DNA from: an uncultured Ruminococcus sp.
GTDB taxonomy: Bacteria; Bacillota; Clostridia; Oscillospirales; Ruminococcaceae
Direction: 5' to 3'
Length of the DNA stretch: 64,000 nucleotides
NCBI GenBank assembly: GCA_902800795.1
Contig: CADCFQ010000001.1
Location: 62,001-126,000, forward strand
The stretch's first letter is position 1. Every line of letters begins with the position of its first letter. Position numbers and translations under genes: made by a program. Shown here piece after piece: positions 16,457-25,476 of the stretch. The notes under the pieces were generated by a model. It ran no database searches. It was given only the letters and a program-made list of their open reading frames with translations, and was not told where the DNA came from.

Positions 16457-18802
16457 TCATTCCGTTACCAGCTGCCTTATGCCAACTCTTTTGATCTTTC
16501 GTGATACGAACAGAGCAAAGGTGAAATAACAGATGCAGATAACGGCAATGGGGATAAGCACTCCAATAACTGTGAAGTTGGCATGAAAGTTTGTGATGCC
16601 GATATCTTTAAGAAGCACCGAAAGAAGCCTGTTGATAAAGAGCAGCCCCGTGACCGTTCCGATAACAGCGCCTATGACCGATACGATAAGGAACCTTACT
16701 GCGAACTGAAGCCTTAGCTTTCCGGAGGTAAATCCCTGGGACTTGAAAATGCCGATGTCGGTCTTCTCCTGGGAGAATGCCTTTGAGCTCACCATTGACA
16801 CTGCAACGAGCGTGAAGATAAGAGAGAAGGAATAGATAACTATCTTCATAGCCAGAACTGCGTTGTCATAGAGCTCCATTTCGCTGTCGCCCTCATCGGA
16901 GAAGTTGACCTTGATATCGGGGCTTAGCTTATTGCGCAAAGCGGTCTGCATCTCTTTGAGCTTTGATGTGTCCTCCAGGTTGAAGCCTCCCCAGCTGTAA
17001 AACCAGGGCATACCAAGCCTTTCGCCGCCCTCATTGTTCACGGAGACAACTACTCCCGTGTCGTTCATAGAGTTGAAAAAGCCGCAGACGATAAACTCTT
17101 CACGCTTATCGTTTTTGCCGATGACGACCTTATCGCCTATCTTAACATCCAGGCGTTCGGCAACTATCTCGGTGATAAGGACCTCGTTGTCATACTTAGG
17201 ATATCTTCCCTCGTAGACAGCCAGCTCCTCGGGGAAGGGCGTTATCAGACAGTAGATCTTCTCGTCGTTGACAGTGAGATATGTTCCTCTGCTGAAATAC
17301 TTGTGTTTTATCTCTGTATACTCTTTGAGAGTATCAGTGACATCATCTATCTCCTCGGCAGTGAGATTTCTCTGGGCCGATATCCACAGATCATGCCATT
17401 CACCGCCCATCATCTCAACGGCGTTCTTTGAGTATATCGTATCTCCGATAGCGTTGACCATGAGCATGAAGAATACCAGGATGGCGGCTATCACAATGGA
17501 TGCGATATATCTTCTCTTAGCGGAGGTGAACTGTCTTAGAGCCAGGCTTGCGGACAGAGCACCGCCGCTTATGGGAGCTGTGAGGCGGCTGTCAAAGTAG
17601 ATCTCTCGCTTTCCCCCGGAGATAGCCCTGATAGGGCTTATCTGACCGATCTTTCGGGTGATGAAGAGGATGAACAGTATAGAAAGAGCGAACACTCCCA
17701 GCAGGTATAACAGGGTCTCGCCCAGAGCAAGCCTGGTATCCAAGATGTAACCCGATATGGGGTCAAAGAGAGAGGTCATGACCTTTATGAGGGGTACTGC
17801 CGGTATGATGCCCAGAAGTGCACCGATGGTTTCGGCAAGCATATACTGGATCATGAATATGAGCCTTATCCTTGCGGTGGTAAAGCCCTGGGCTTTTAAG
17901 ATCCCAAGGTTTGTCTGATCCATTTCGATGCTTGCAGAGATGCTGTGCCCCGCAACGATGAGGACGACCACAACAAGTATCAGTATGAATGCCAGCATAA
18001 TGCCCATTATTATATCTGAATAGATATTGGTGTAGTGCCTTGATTCATCCTCGGTAATGGAGCCCCATGCACTTGCGATAAGGTTGTTTTCGACAGAGAG
18101 TGCGTGGGCAAACTCGGAGGATGTCATATCGCTGTCGGCGGACTTATAAACGCCGACAAGACAACCTGTGCCGGAATGGTCGTCATCGTTTTTCAGCTTT
18201 CCGGCGACATAATACTCGTCGAAGTCCTCATCGGAGATGAACTGTACCTTCCAGCCGATGTTGGAAGCTCCCACCATAGGTTCTTCAACGAAGCCCTTTA
18301 TCGTGAAATCATGCTCGCCGCTCAGTGTCTTGCAGCTGATCCTGTCGCCGACATTGCATTTTAGCTTATCCTTGGTGCCGTAGGAGAGATAGATCTCACC
18401 CTTTTTAAGCTTTGGCGTCTTCTCCTCGTAACCGTCGCAGGAGCTGTTTACAAGGCGCATATTGTCCTTCATTTGGACAAGGAACCAGCTGTTGCCTGTG
18501 GAATAATTCCCGACTCTCACGGAGTCGGTGACCACGCTTTCGGTTATACTGAATCGGTCGACCAGCTTGCTGTCGTTAAGGGAACTGCGGATATCGTCGG
18601 TGAAGTTCTTTTCACGGATCATCACCATAATATCGGGGCAGTCCGCATTTTTAAACGCCTCGGTATAGGACTCGGCGCTGGATCTGTCTATACTGAGGAT
18701 CAGCGTCAGCGCCATCGAGCTTATGAACATCAGGACGATTATACTGATGAAGGTACCTTTTCTGCGGCGGATATTGGCTTTGATGAGAGTAAGAAGGTCC
18801 AT
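16457..18802 (-). CDS. FtsX/MacB-type ABC transporter permease
   Basis: 781 residues. N-terminal membrane segment LISIIVLMFISSMALTLIL-like near 18-38, a large extracytoplasmic domain, three membrane segments around residues 265-390, a second periplasmic-type domain, and three C-terminal segments. This gives two FtsX domains, as in peptide-exporting or antimicrobial-resistance permeases. I prefer ATG at 18802 with GAGGTG 6 nt upstream over a GTG three codons earlier. It is the last gene of a regulator-kinase-ATPase-permease operon, suggesting a stress-induced efflux or detoxification transporter. It lacks the ten-segment layout of BceB. Confidence 0.88.
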   Translation of the reverse strand: MDLLTLIKANIRRRKGTFISIIVLMFISSMALTLILSIDRSSAESYTEAFKNADCPDIMVMIREKNFTDDIRSSLNDSKLVDRFSITESVVTDSVRVGNYSTGNSWFLVQMKDNMRLVNSSCDGYEEKTPKLKKGEIYLSYGTKDKLKCNVGDRISCKTLSGEHDFTIKGFVEEPMVGASNIGWKVQFISDEDFDEYYVAGKLKNDDDHSGTGCLVGVYKSADSDMTSSEFAHALSVENNLIASAWGSITEDESRHYTNIYSDIIMGIMLAFILILVVVVLIVAGHSISASIEMDQTNLGILKAQGFTTARIRLIFMIQYMLAETIGALLGIIPAVPLIKVMTSLFDPISGYILDTRLALGETLLYLLGVFALSILFILFITRKIGQISPIRAISGGKREIYFDSRLTAPISGGALSASLALRQFTSAKRRYIASIVIAAILVFFMLMVNAIGDTIYSKNAVEMMGGEWHDLWISAQRNLTAEEIDDVTDTLKEYTEIKHKYFSRGTYLTVNDEKIYCLITPFPEELAVYEGRYPKYDNEVLITEIVAERLDVKIGDKVVIGKNDKREEFIVCGFFNSMNDTGVVVSVNNEGGERLGMPWFYSWGGFNLEDTSKLKEMQTALRNKLSPDIKVNFSDEGDSEMELYDNAVLAMKIVIYSFSLIFTLVAVSMVSSKAFSQEKTDIGIFKSQGFTSGKLRLQFAVRFLIVSVIGAVIGTVTGLLFINRLLSVLLKDIGITNFHANFTVIGVLIPIAVICICYFTFALFVSRKIKRVGIRQLVTE

Positions 18803-18812
18803 GCCGCTCACC

Positions 18813-19574
18813 TCACCATTCCATAGAGCCGAGCCATGCGTTCACCTGGGTGTCACGGCTCTTTTCTTCTTCCTTGTCATAGGGCGCCAGCTCCAGCTCT
18901 CCGATAATGTTGCCGTCGGAAAGGTAGAGAAGCCTTGAAGCTCTGAGAGCCGCACGGATATCATGAGTCACCATGAGGATGCTCTGGCCGTCACGGTTAA
19001 GGTCGGTGAGGAGGTTCAGCACCTCGGTGGTGTTTCTGCGGTTAAGAGCGCCTGTGGGCTCATCCGCAAAAAGAAGCTTAGGGTTGTTGATGATAGCTCT
19101 TGCGACAGCGCATCTTTGCTGTTCGCCGCCTGAAACCTGGGAGGGCAGATGAGAGTTCACATCAGAGATGCCCATTTTATCAATGAGTTCTGCCGCTCTT
19201 TTTCTTACTTCATCGGCAGAACGCTCCTTGTTAAGATACCCGGGAACGGCAACATTCTCGAAAAGAGACAGATTGCTCACAAGGTGCATCTGCTGGAAGA
19301 TGAACCCGAAGTCCCTGCTTCGGAGGGCAGCAAGGTCCTTTTCGTTCATCCCTGCTATATCCCTGTCGTTATAGATAACAGAGCCGGCGGTCGCCTTGTC
19401 CATTCCGCTAAGGGCATAGAGCATCGTTGACTTTCCCGAGCCGGATGCTCCCATTATGACAGTGAAGTCTCCCTCGTAGATATCAAGATCGACCCCGGAA
19501 AGGATGTGTACCTGTCCGCCGTTGTGTGCAAAGCTTTTTGACAGCGCTCTTGCTTTCAGGATAGTTTTCTTCAT
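18813..19574 (-). CDS. ABC transporter ATP-binding protein
   Basis: 253 residues: Walker A GASGSGKS (42-49), FIFQQMHL Q-loop, signature VSGGEQQR near 148, Walker B LLFADEPTGALN, H-loop MVTHD. It is the partner of the following permease, whose start lies 10 nt after this stop. The family uses ATP to drive mechanotransmission across MacB/FtsX-type permeases. Confidence 0.93.
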   Translation of the reverse strand: MKKTILKARALSKSFAHNGGQVHILSGVDLDIYEGDFTVIMGASGSGKSTMLYALSGMDKATAGSVIYNDRDIAGMNEKDLAALRSRDFGFIFQQMHLVSNLSLFENVAVPGYLNKERSADEVRKRAAELIDKMGISDVNSHLPSQVSGGEQQRCAVARAIINNPKLLFADEPTGALNRRNTTEVLNLLTDLNRDGQSILMVTHDIRAALRASRLLYLSDGNIIGELELAPYDKEEEKSRDTQVNAWLGSMEW

Positions 19575-19623
19575 TTTCTTTCTCTCCTTTTGGTTTATCG
19601 TATTCAGCTTACACCAAAAGGTA

Positions 19624-20787
19624 TTAAGAAGTAATTAAGCGGTTGCTTTTATCTGCAGCAGGAAGGGAGACCGTGACTTCAAGCCCGCCCTCGGGCCTGT
19701 TTTTCAGGAAGACTTTTCCGCCCTGTGCTTCAGTAAGGTGTTTCACGATGTAAAGACCGAGACCCGAGCCCTGCTCGTTTCCGGCATTCCTGCCTCTGTA
19801 GAATTTCTCGAAAATAAAGGGCATATCCTCGTCCGGGATACCGCTTCCGCTGTCCGCAAAGATCAGCTGAACGCTGTCCTGCTCCAGACTCATAGTCACT
19901 TTTATCTGCGTCTTTGCATATTTTCTTGCGTTGTTTATAAGGTTCTCCGTTATCTGCATGATACGGTTCTTGTCGGCGCAGACCTCGGCTTTAAAACCGG
20001 GGCTTACAAACACGACATCGTTATGCTCGGCAGCTATCTCTCTGACAGCTTTCTCCGAGAACTCCACTATCTCAAAGACCTCGGTGCGGATCTTCAGCTT
20101 GTCAAGGTCAGAGAGGGAATGGATGAACAAGTCGTTAGTAAGCTTCGATATCTCATCGCATTTTTTCATTATGACAGAAAGATACTTTGCTCTCTTTTCC
20201 GGCGAGCTGTCAAGGTTCGCTTCAAGCCCCTCGGCATAAGCTCTGACAGAGGAAACGGGGGTCTTTATGTCGTGGGACAGGGTGGCTATGACGGTCTTGT
20301 TGTTGTCTATGGCTTCGTGTTCACAGGCCCGTGCTTTTGTTATCTCACGGCGCATACTGTCAAAAGCCCAGGTGAAGCTCCCGAAGTAATTCGAGCGTTC
20401 ATAGTCAAGCGGCACATCAAAGTTTCCCATAGCGATGGTCTCTGCAAACTTTTTCATCTTATCAAAGGGTCTGAGGATCGAAAAATATACATATCCGAAT
20501 ACTGAAATAGCAAATGCGCAGCCTATTATGCACATTACAGCCGTGTGAGTGCTGTCATCTCCGGCGCTGTCATAGGTGCGGATGCTGTCTTCAAGAGCGG
20601 CTGCTTTTTGCGCCGCCAGATCATATTCTGCGCTGTCGATGAGCTTTTCTACCTCATTGGCAGAAAGGATGAGATCTCCCTGCCCGGCACTTCTGATTTC
20701 GTCTCTGTCAGTGTATGTGAACAGCAGTGATACGCCTATCATTAGCGCCATGAAAAGCGCTGTTATCCCGATGACCTTGCTTTTCAT
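19624..20787 (-). CDS. Sensor histidine kinase
   Basis: 387 residues. Membrane segments at 7-24 and 82-104 enclose a short external loop of about 55 residues, followed by a HAMP domain (FDKMKKFAETIAMGNFDVPL), the dimerisation helix with His172 in ATLSHDIKTP, and the ATPase with ENLINNARKYA, DSGSGIPDED and GSGLGLYIVK. The start overlaps the response-regulator stop by 4 nt. It probably senses the compound handled by the downstream ABC transporter. Confidence 0.93.
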   Translation of the reverse strand: MKSKVIGITALFMALMIGVSLLFTYTDRDEIRSAGQGDLILSANEVEKLIDSAEYDLAAQKAAALEDSIRTYDSAGDDSTHTAVMCIIGCAFAISVFGYVYFSILRPFDKMKKFAETIAMGNFDVPLDYERSNYFGSFTWAFDSMRREITKARACEHEAIDNNKTVIATLSHDIKTPVSSVRAYAEGLEANLDSSPEKRAKYLSVIMKKCDEISKLTNDLFIHSLSDLDKLKIRTEVFEIVEFSEKAVREIAAEHNDVVFVSPGFKAEVCADKNRIMQITENLINNARKYAKTQIKVTMSLEQDSVQLIFADSGSGIPDEDMPFIFEKFYRGRNAGNEQGSGLGLYIVKHLTEAQGGKVFLKNRPEGGLEVTVSLPAADKSNRLITS

Positions 20788-21470
20788 TTGTCCACCTCCA
20801 GCATATAGCCCACCTTATAGACTGTTTTGATATATTCAGGCGAAGCCGGATCGTCCTCCAGCTTTTCCCTCAGCCAGCGGATATGTACCGTGATAGTCGA
20901 GGGCTCCACCTCGGAAAAAGCTCCCCACACTCCGGATATCAGCTTATCTTTCGGGATAGCTGTTCCTGCGTTCTCGCATAAGAAAGCCAGCAGATCGAAT
21001 TCTCTTAGGGACAGAGCAACGCTTTTCCCGCCCTTTGTTACGGAGCGGGCTGTGAGATCGACTCTGACATCCGAGAAGGAGAAGATCTTTTTGTCCTTCT
21101 CTTCGCCGTAGGCACGGCGCATAAGCGCCTTGATGCGGGAGAGCAGCTCCGCCATAGAATAAGGCTTCGGCAGATAGTCATCGCCGCCGATATCAAACCC
21201 TGTGATGCGGTCGGACTCGCTTGTGCGGGCACTGGCAAAGATAACAGGCACCTGTGATACCTGCCTCAGCTCTTCACAGACTTTAAAGCCCGTGGAGTCG
21301 GGCAGGTTTATATCCAGCAGTATCAGATCAAAGGTGCTTTCTCCCAGCATAGTGAAAGCCGCTTCTGCGCTTGCGGCAGAGGTGACCTTGTAGCCGTAGC
21401 CCTCCAGCATATCTGTTATGACAAAAGTCAGGTCTTCGTCGTCATCTATAATAAGAACAGAGTTTCTCAT
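20784..21470 (-). CDS. OmpR/PhoB-family response regulator
   Basis: 228 residues. The receiver has the acidic pocket DDDED (9-13), phospho-acceptor Asp53 in LILLDINLP and Lys in YLPKPYS. The C-terminal winged helix ends TVHIRWLREKLEDDP and IKTVYKVGYML. The start at 21470 follows GAGGAG; upstream in-frame codons are in the leader. It is the first gene of the operon and likely controls it. Confidence 0.94.
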   Translation of the reverse strand: MRNSVLIIDDDEDLTFVITDMLEGYGYKVTSAASAEAAFTMLGESTFDLILLDINLPDSTGFKVCEELRQVSQVPVIFASARTSESDRITGFDIGGDDYLPKPYSMAELLSRIKALMRRAYGEEKDKKIFSFSDVRVDLTARSVTKGGKSVALSLREFDLLAFLCENAGTAIPKDKLISGVWGAFSEVEPSTITVHIRWLREKLEDDPASPEYIKTVYKVGYMLEVDK

Positions 21471-21523
21471 AATAACTCCTCTCTGCCGGCCGGCGCCGGT
21501 CATTTTAATAATTGCCATTTTTA

Positions 21524-21552
21524 AAGATACTACATAACTTGAAAAATGTCAA
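21524..21552 (-). promoter_or_regulatory. Promoter of the two-component/ABC operon
   Basis: Minus-strand TTGACA (complement of 21547-21552), 17 bp, TATCTT (complement of 21524-21529). The leader contains a CCGGCGCCGG palindrome near 21488-21500, which could be an RNA hairpin. Confidence 0.75.
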
Positions 21553-21572
21553 ACCCGCTTTCTGTTTCTGCA

Positions 21573-21611
21573 CAAAAAAGCACGGAGAAAGACCAACTGT
21601 CCTTCTCCGTG
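21573..21611 (-). terminator. Terminator of prs
   Basis: Minus-strand stem CACGGAGAAGGAC / GTCTTTCTCCGTG with a 5-base loop, followed by CTTTTTTG. Confidence 0.9.
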
Positions 21612-21634
21612 ACGTATCATAAAGTTATAATATC

Positions 21635-22780
21635 TTATTTTATACCGTATTTCTTGAGCAGAGCATCGATCTTGCTGTGAGGGTCGATGACCTGTGAGAT
21701 CGACTGGTCGTGGTTGAGCGATGCGATGAAGTATGCGATATACTTCGAGCAGTCAACATCGTGGAACCAGGGAGTCAGCAGAAGCTCGGGCTTGCGGTAG
21801 GTAAGGTTCGTTCCGAACACACCGTCGATTATGCCGTCGCTGTAAGCCTTGTTGAACTTGTCAAGGCCGTTTGTGAAGATAGGATAGGTAGCATAGCAGT
21901 AGATCTTGTTAGCCTTTCTCTTCTTCAGCTCCAGCGCAACGTCCAGCATTGACTCTCCGGAGGAGATGATATCGTCTGCGATGAAGATATCCATTCCTGC
22001 GCAGTCTCTGCCTATATACTCATGAGCAACTATGGGGTTTCTTCCGTTTACGATAGTCGAGTAGTCACGTCTCTTATAGAACATACCGAGGTCAACGCCC
22101 AGCACGGAAGCGTAGTACATATTCCTGTTGATAGCGCCCTCGTCAGGGGATACGATCATAAAGTGGTCCTTGTCGGGCTTGAAATCGTCAAGGCTCTTGA
22201 ACATAGCCTTGAGCACCTGATAGCTGGGTATGATATTGTCAAAGCCCATGAGAGGAACAGCGTTCTGGACTCTGGGGTCGTGAGCGTCAAAGGCAAGGAT
22301 GTTGGAAACGCCCATAGCCTGGAGCTCCTGGAGTGCAACTGCGCAGTCAAGAGACTCACGGTAGTTTCTTCTGTGCTGTCTGCCGCCGTAAAGCGAAGGC
22401 ATGATGATGTTTATCCTGTGTGCCTTTCCGCCGGCAGCCTGGATGATCCTCTTCAGATCCTGATAGTGGTCATCTGGAGACATAGAGTTCTCGTGGCCGA
22501 AGTAATCATATTTTATGCTGTAATTCCCAACATCGCAGAGGATGAACAGGTCATCACCTCTGATGGTCTCCTTGATAAGACCTTTTGCGTCGCCGGATGA
22601 AAATCTCGGACACTCGTTCTCAATAAGGAAGGTGTCTGCAACGTGAGCATTTTCGTTTGCCCATCTTGTCAGATATCCGTTTACCTTTTCAGCAAGCTCC
22701 TGAGCGCCGTTCATGGCGATCAGTCCGAGAGGAGCAACTCTCGAATCATTGTCGAACAGTACGTTTTCAGCGTTCCCCAT
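21635..22780 (-). CDS. prs: Ribose-phosphate pyrophosphokinase, long clostridial form
   Basis: 381 residues, about 65 longer than the classical enzyme. The phosphoribosyltransferase-type motif is IFIADDIISSGESM, with the catalytic-loop-like SLYGGRQHRRNYRESLD and AFDAHDPRVQNAVP. It makes PRPP from ribose 5-phosphate and ATP, used among others by PyrE. A divergent long Prs of this kind is known in clostridia. It is monocistronic between its promoter and a terminator. Confidence 0.9.
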   Translation of the reverse strand: MGNAENVLFDNDSRVAPLGLIAMNGAQELAEKVNGYLTRWANENAHVADTFLIENECPRFSSGDAKGLIKETIRGDDLFILCDVGNYSIKYDYFGHENSMSPDDHYQDLKRIIQAAGGKAHRINIIMPSLYGGRQHRRNYRESLDCAVALQELQAMGVSNILAFDAHDPRVQNAVPLMGFDNIIPSYQVLKAMFKSLDDFKPDKDHFMIVSPDEGAINRNMYYASVLGVDLGMFYKRRDYSTIVNGRNPIVAHEYIGRDCAGMDIFIADDIISSGESMLDVALELKKRKANKIYCYATYPIFTNGLDKFNKAYSDGIIDGVFGTNLTYRKPELLLTPWFHDVDCSKYIAYFIASLNHDQSISQVIDPHSKIDALLKKYGIK

Positions 22781-22833
22781 GTTTTAGTCCTCCATAGTTT
22801 AAAATTTCGCTAATTCAAAAAATCACTATATTC

Positions 22834-22862
22834 ATTATACTTTATTTTTCGCAAATTTACAA
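22834..22862 (-). promoter_or_regulatory. Promoter of prs
   Basis: Minus-strand TTGTAA (complement of 22857-22862), 17-bp A/T spacer, TATAAT (complement of 22834-22839). Confidence 0.65.
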
Positions 22863-22917
22863 TAGCTTTTTTCAAGAAAAAACATTTTTTCCTTTTTATA
22901 CAAAATTTCTTTATAAT

Positions 22918-22969
22918 CTCCCCCTTGCCGCTGTCGGAGTGCCAAACTCGCAGCACATTGCTCAGGGAG
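22918..22969. other. GC-rich folded island upstream of the murD promoter
   Basis: In an otherwise A/T-rich 275-bp spacer, GCTG (22930-22933) pairs with CAGC (22951-22954) and GAGT with ACTC around GCCAA. CTCCC (22918-22922) can pair with GGGAG (22965-22969). No U-tract follows on either strand. It ends about 11 bp before the murD -35 box. Its function is unknown. Confidence 0.45.
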
Positions 22970-22980
22970 GTAAAAAAACC

Positions 22981-23009
22981 TTTACAAGTATGGATTTATG
23001 TGTTATAAT
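22981..23009 (+). promoter_or_regulatory. Promoter of murD
   Basis: TTTACA 22981-22986, 17 bp, TATAAT 23004-23009. Confidence 0.85.
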
Positions 23010-23055
23010 ATAACAGTATATATAGTGATACTAAAGTAAAGGGAGTAAATGTATA

Positions 23056-24447
23056 ATGACAAGAACACAGAGATATTTTGCAAATCTTAAAAACAAGAGG
23101 GTAGGCTTCATCGGCGTCGGCGTCAGCCACACCGAGCTCATCAAGATATTCCTCAGCCGGGGCATAAAATGCGTTGTCTGCGACCGCAAGGACGAGGACG
23201 AGTTTGACGAGCTTATCTATGAGGAGCTCGTTGCCAAGGGCTGTGATTTCTCGCTGGGCGAGAATTATCTCGACGCTATCTTCAACTGCGATATTGTTTT
23301 CAGGACCCCGGGTATGTACTACAATGACCCGATCCTTACAAAGGCAAGAAAGCAGGGCGTTGTCATCACCTCCGAGATGGAGACCTTCTTCACGCTCTGT
23401 CCCTGCCGCACCTACGGCGTTACGGGCTCTGACGGAAAGACAACGACCACCACTCTCATAAGCGAGCTTCTCAAAGCCGAGGGCAACAGGGTACACCTGG
23501 GCGGAAATATCGGAAAGGCTCTTCTGCCGATAGTCGAGACTATGGCTGAGACAGACATAGCCGTTGTTGAGCTTTCCAGCTTCCAGCTCCTGTCTATGAG
23601 GTCCTCGCCCAACACGGCGGTTATAACGAACATCACTCCTAACCATCTCAATGTTCACGGAACTATGGAGGAATACATCTACGCAAAGACCAATCTTATC
23701 GCCCACCAGGACGGCTACTCCAAGACCGTTCTCAATGAGGACGACGAGACCACCATGGGTCTAGCAGATATGGTAAGAGGAAGCCTTTACACCTTCTCTC
23801 TCAAGCATCCTGTAGAGAGGGGGACCTTCCTTCGTGATGACGGTATGCTCTGCTTTACAGAGGGCGGCAAGACCACTCCTATCGTTCACAAGGACGATAT
23901 CCGCATCCCCGGTATCCACAATGTGGCGAACTATCTTGCGGCTATCTGTGCTGTATGGGGCGAGGTAAGCATCCAGAGCATAGTATCTGTTGCCGAGAAT
24001 TTCGGCGGCGTCGAGCACAGGATAGAGTTCATCAGAGAAAAGGACGGCGTAAAGTGGTATAATGACTCGATAGCCACCAGCCCCACAAGAGTTATCGCAG
24101 GACTCAATTCTTTTGACCAGAAGCTCATCGTTATTGCCGGCGGCTATGACAAGAAGATACCCTTCGAGCCCCTGGCAGAGCCTGTGAACAAGAACGTAAA
24201 GACGCTTATCCTGACCGGTGTGACCGCCGACAAGATAGAGGCTGCCGTCACAGCAAGCCCGCTTTATCCTGACAGCGGATTGAAGATACTGCGTGCCGGA
24301 AGCCTTGCTGAGGCAGTGGAGATAGCAGACAAGATAGCCGATGCGGGAGATGTGGTAACACTTTCGCCTGCCTGCGCAAGTTTTGACGCTTATCCTAACT
24401 TTGAAGCCAGAGGCAGACACTTCAAGGCTCTGGTAAATGATCTTTAA
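23056..24447 (+). CDS. murD: UDP-N-acetylmuramoylalanine-D-glutamate ligase
   Basis: 463 residues. The Mur-ligase P-loop GSDGKTTTTT lies near 124-133, with HRIEFIREKDGVKWYNDSIA and LSPACASFDAYPNFEARG at the C terminus, which is diagnostic for MurD. It adds D-Glu to UDP-MurNAc-L-Ala in the cytoplasm. GGGAG precedes the start. It heads a long plus-strand run that starts with two aminopeptidases, outside the usual dcw cluster. Confidence 0.95.
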   Translation: MTRTQRYFANLKNKRVGFIGVGVSHTELIKIFLSRGIKCVVCDRKDEDEFDELIYEELVAKGCDFSLGENYLDAIFNCDIVFRTPGMYYNDPILTKARKQGVVITSEMETFFTLCPCRTYGVTGSDGKTTTTTLISELLKAEGNRVHLGGNIGKALLPIVETMAETDIAVVELSSFQLLSMRSSPNTAVITNITPNHLNVHGTMEEYIYAKTNLIAHQDGYSKTVLNEDDETTMGLADMVRGSLYTFSLKHPVERGTFLRDDGMLCFTEGGKTTPIVHKDDIRIPGIHNVANYLAAICAVWGEVSIQSIVSVAENFGGVEHRIEFIREKDGVKWYNDSIATSPTRVIAGLNSFDQKLIVIAGGYDKKIPFEPLAEPVNKNVKTLILTGVTADKIEAAVTASPLYPDSGLKILRAGSLAEAVEIADKIADAGDVVTLSPACASFDAYPNFEARGRHFKALVNDL

Positions 24448-24459
24448 GGAAAGTGCTCT

Positions 24460-25476
24460 ATGGAGATTTTTGAGATAATAAAGGCGCTTTGCCCCAAGGC
24501 CGGCGTTTCGGGAGCGGAGAGCGAAGCTGCAAAGGCAGCAGCAAAGCTCCTCTCGGCTTACGGCAAAGTCAGCATAACACCCAACAGCAATGTTATATGC
24601 AAGGTGGGCACCCACAGTGAGGGCAAGCCGTCCCTGCTGATAGATGCGCACATCGACGAGATAGGCATGATTGTCACCCACATCACCGACGACGGCTTTG
24701 TTAAGGTGTCCGGGTGCGGCGGCGTTGATGTCCGTGTTCTGCCGGCAAGCGTTGTAAAGATACTGGGCAGACAGGAAGTTACCGGTATTGTCACTTCGGT
24801 AGCGCCTCACCTCAGCGACGACAGGGATGCTGTCCCCGAAATGGACAAGGTGCTGATAGACACAGGCTTCACAAAGGCGGAGCTTGAAAAGCTCGTAAGC
24901 ATCGGCGACAGGGTCCTTATCGAGAATGAGCCTGTTCTGATGCAAAACGGTCTTGTCAGCGCAAAGGCTCTTGATGACAGGTCAGGCTGTGCCGCTGTGA
25001 TAAGGGCGCTTGAGCTTATAAAGGACAAGGACTGCGAAAAGAACGTGACAGTCATGTTCTCCTCTACTGAAGAGATAGGCTGTCGTGGTGCAAAGACAGG
25101 CGCTTATACCGGCGACTATGATGAAGCGATAGCCGTTGATGTGACCTTCGGCCTTTGCCACGGTGAGAACAAAGCCGAGCGCTATGAGCTTTCAAAGGGG
25201 CCTGCCATAGGCGTCAGCTCTTCGCTTTCCCGGGAGATGTCGGATGCCCTTATAGATACTGCAAAGCAAAACGGCATCCCTTATCAGATAGAAGTCATGG
25301 GCGAGCTGACCGGCACCAATGCCGACAGCCTGGCGGTCTCCAAGGGCGGCATCAAGGCGGTCACTCTCTCGATACCCGAGAGATATATGCACACACCTGT
25401 TGAGGTGGTGTCCCTAGAGGACTGCGAGAACACAGCAAAGCTTCTGGCGGCCTATATTCTTGCACGGAGGGTATGA
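24460..25476 (+). CDS. M42-family metallo-aminopeptidase
   Basis: 338 residues with the dinuclear-metal ligands of M42 readable: DAHIDEIG (His64), KALDDRSGC, STEEIGCRGA, VDVTFG and the late His in YMHTPVE. M42 enzymes are large self-compartmentalising cytoplasmic aminopeptidases, including glutamyl aminopeptidases. It overlaps the next gene, a paralogue, by 4 nt. Older annotations call such proteins endoglucanase M; aminopeptidase is the better-supported role. Confidence 0.9.
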   Translation: MEIFEIIKALCPKAGVSGAESEAAKAAAKLLSAYGKVSITPNSNVICKVGTHSEGKPSLLIDAHIDEIGMIVTHITDDGFVKVSGCGGVDVRVLPASVVKILGRQEVTGIVTSVAPHLSDDRDAVPEMDKVLIDTGFTKAELEKLVSIGDRVLIENEPVLMQNGLVSAKALDDRSGCAAVIRALELIKDKDCEKNVTVMFSSTEEIGCRGAKTGAYTGDYDEAIAVDVTFGLCHGENKAERYELSKGPAIGVSSSLSREMSDALIDTAKQNGIPYQIEVMGELTGTNADSLAVSKGGIKAVTLSIPERYMHTPVEVVSLEDCENTAKLLAAYILARRV

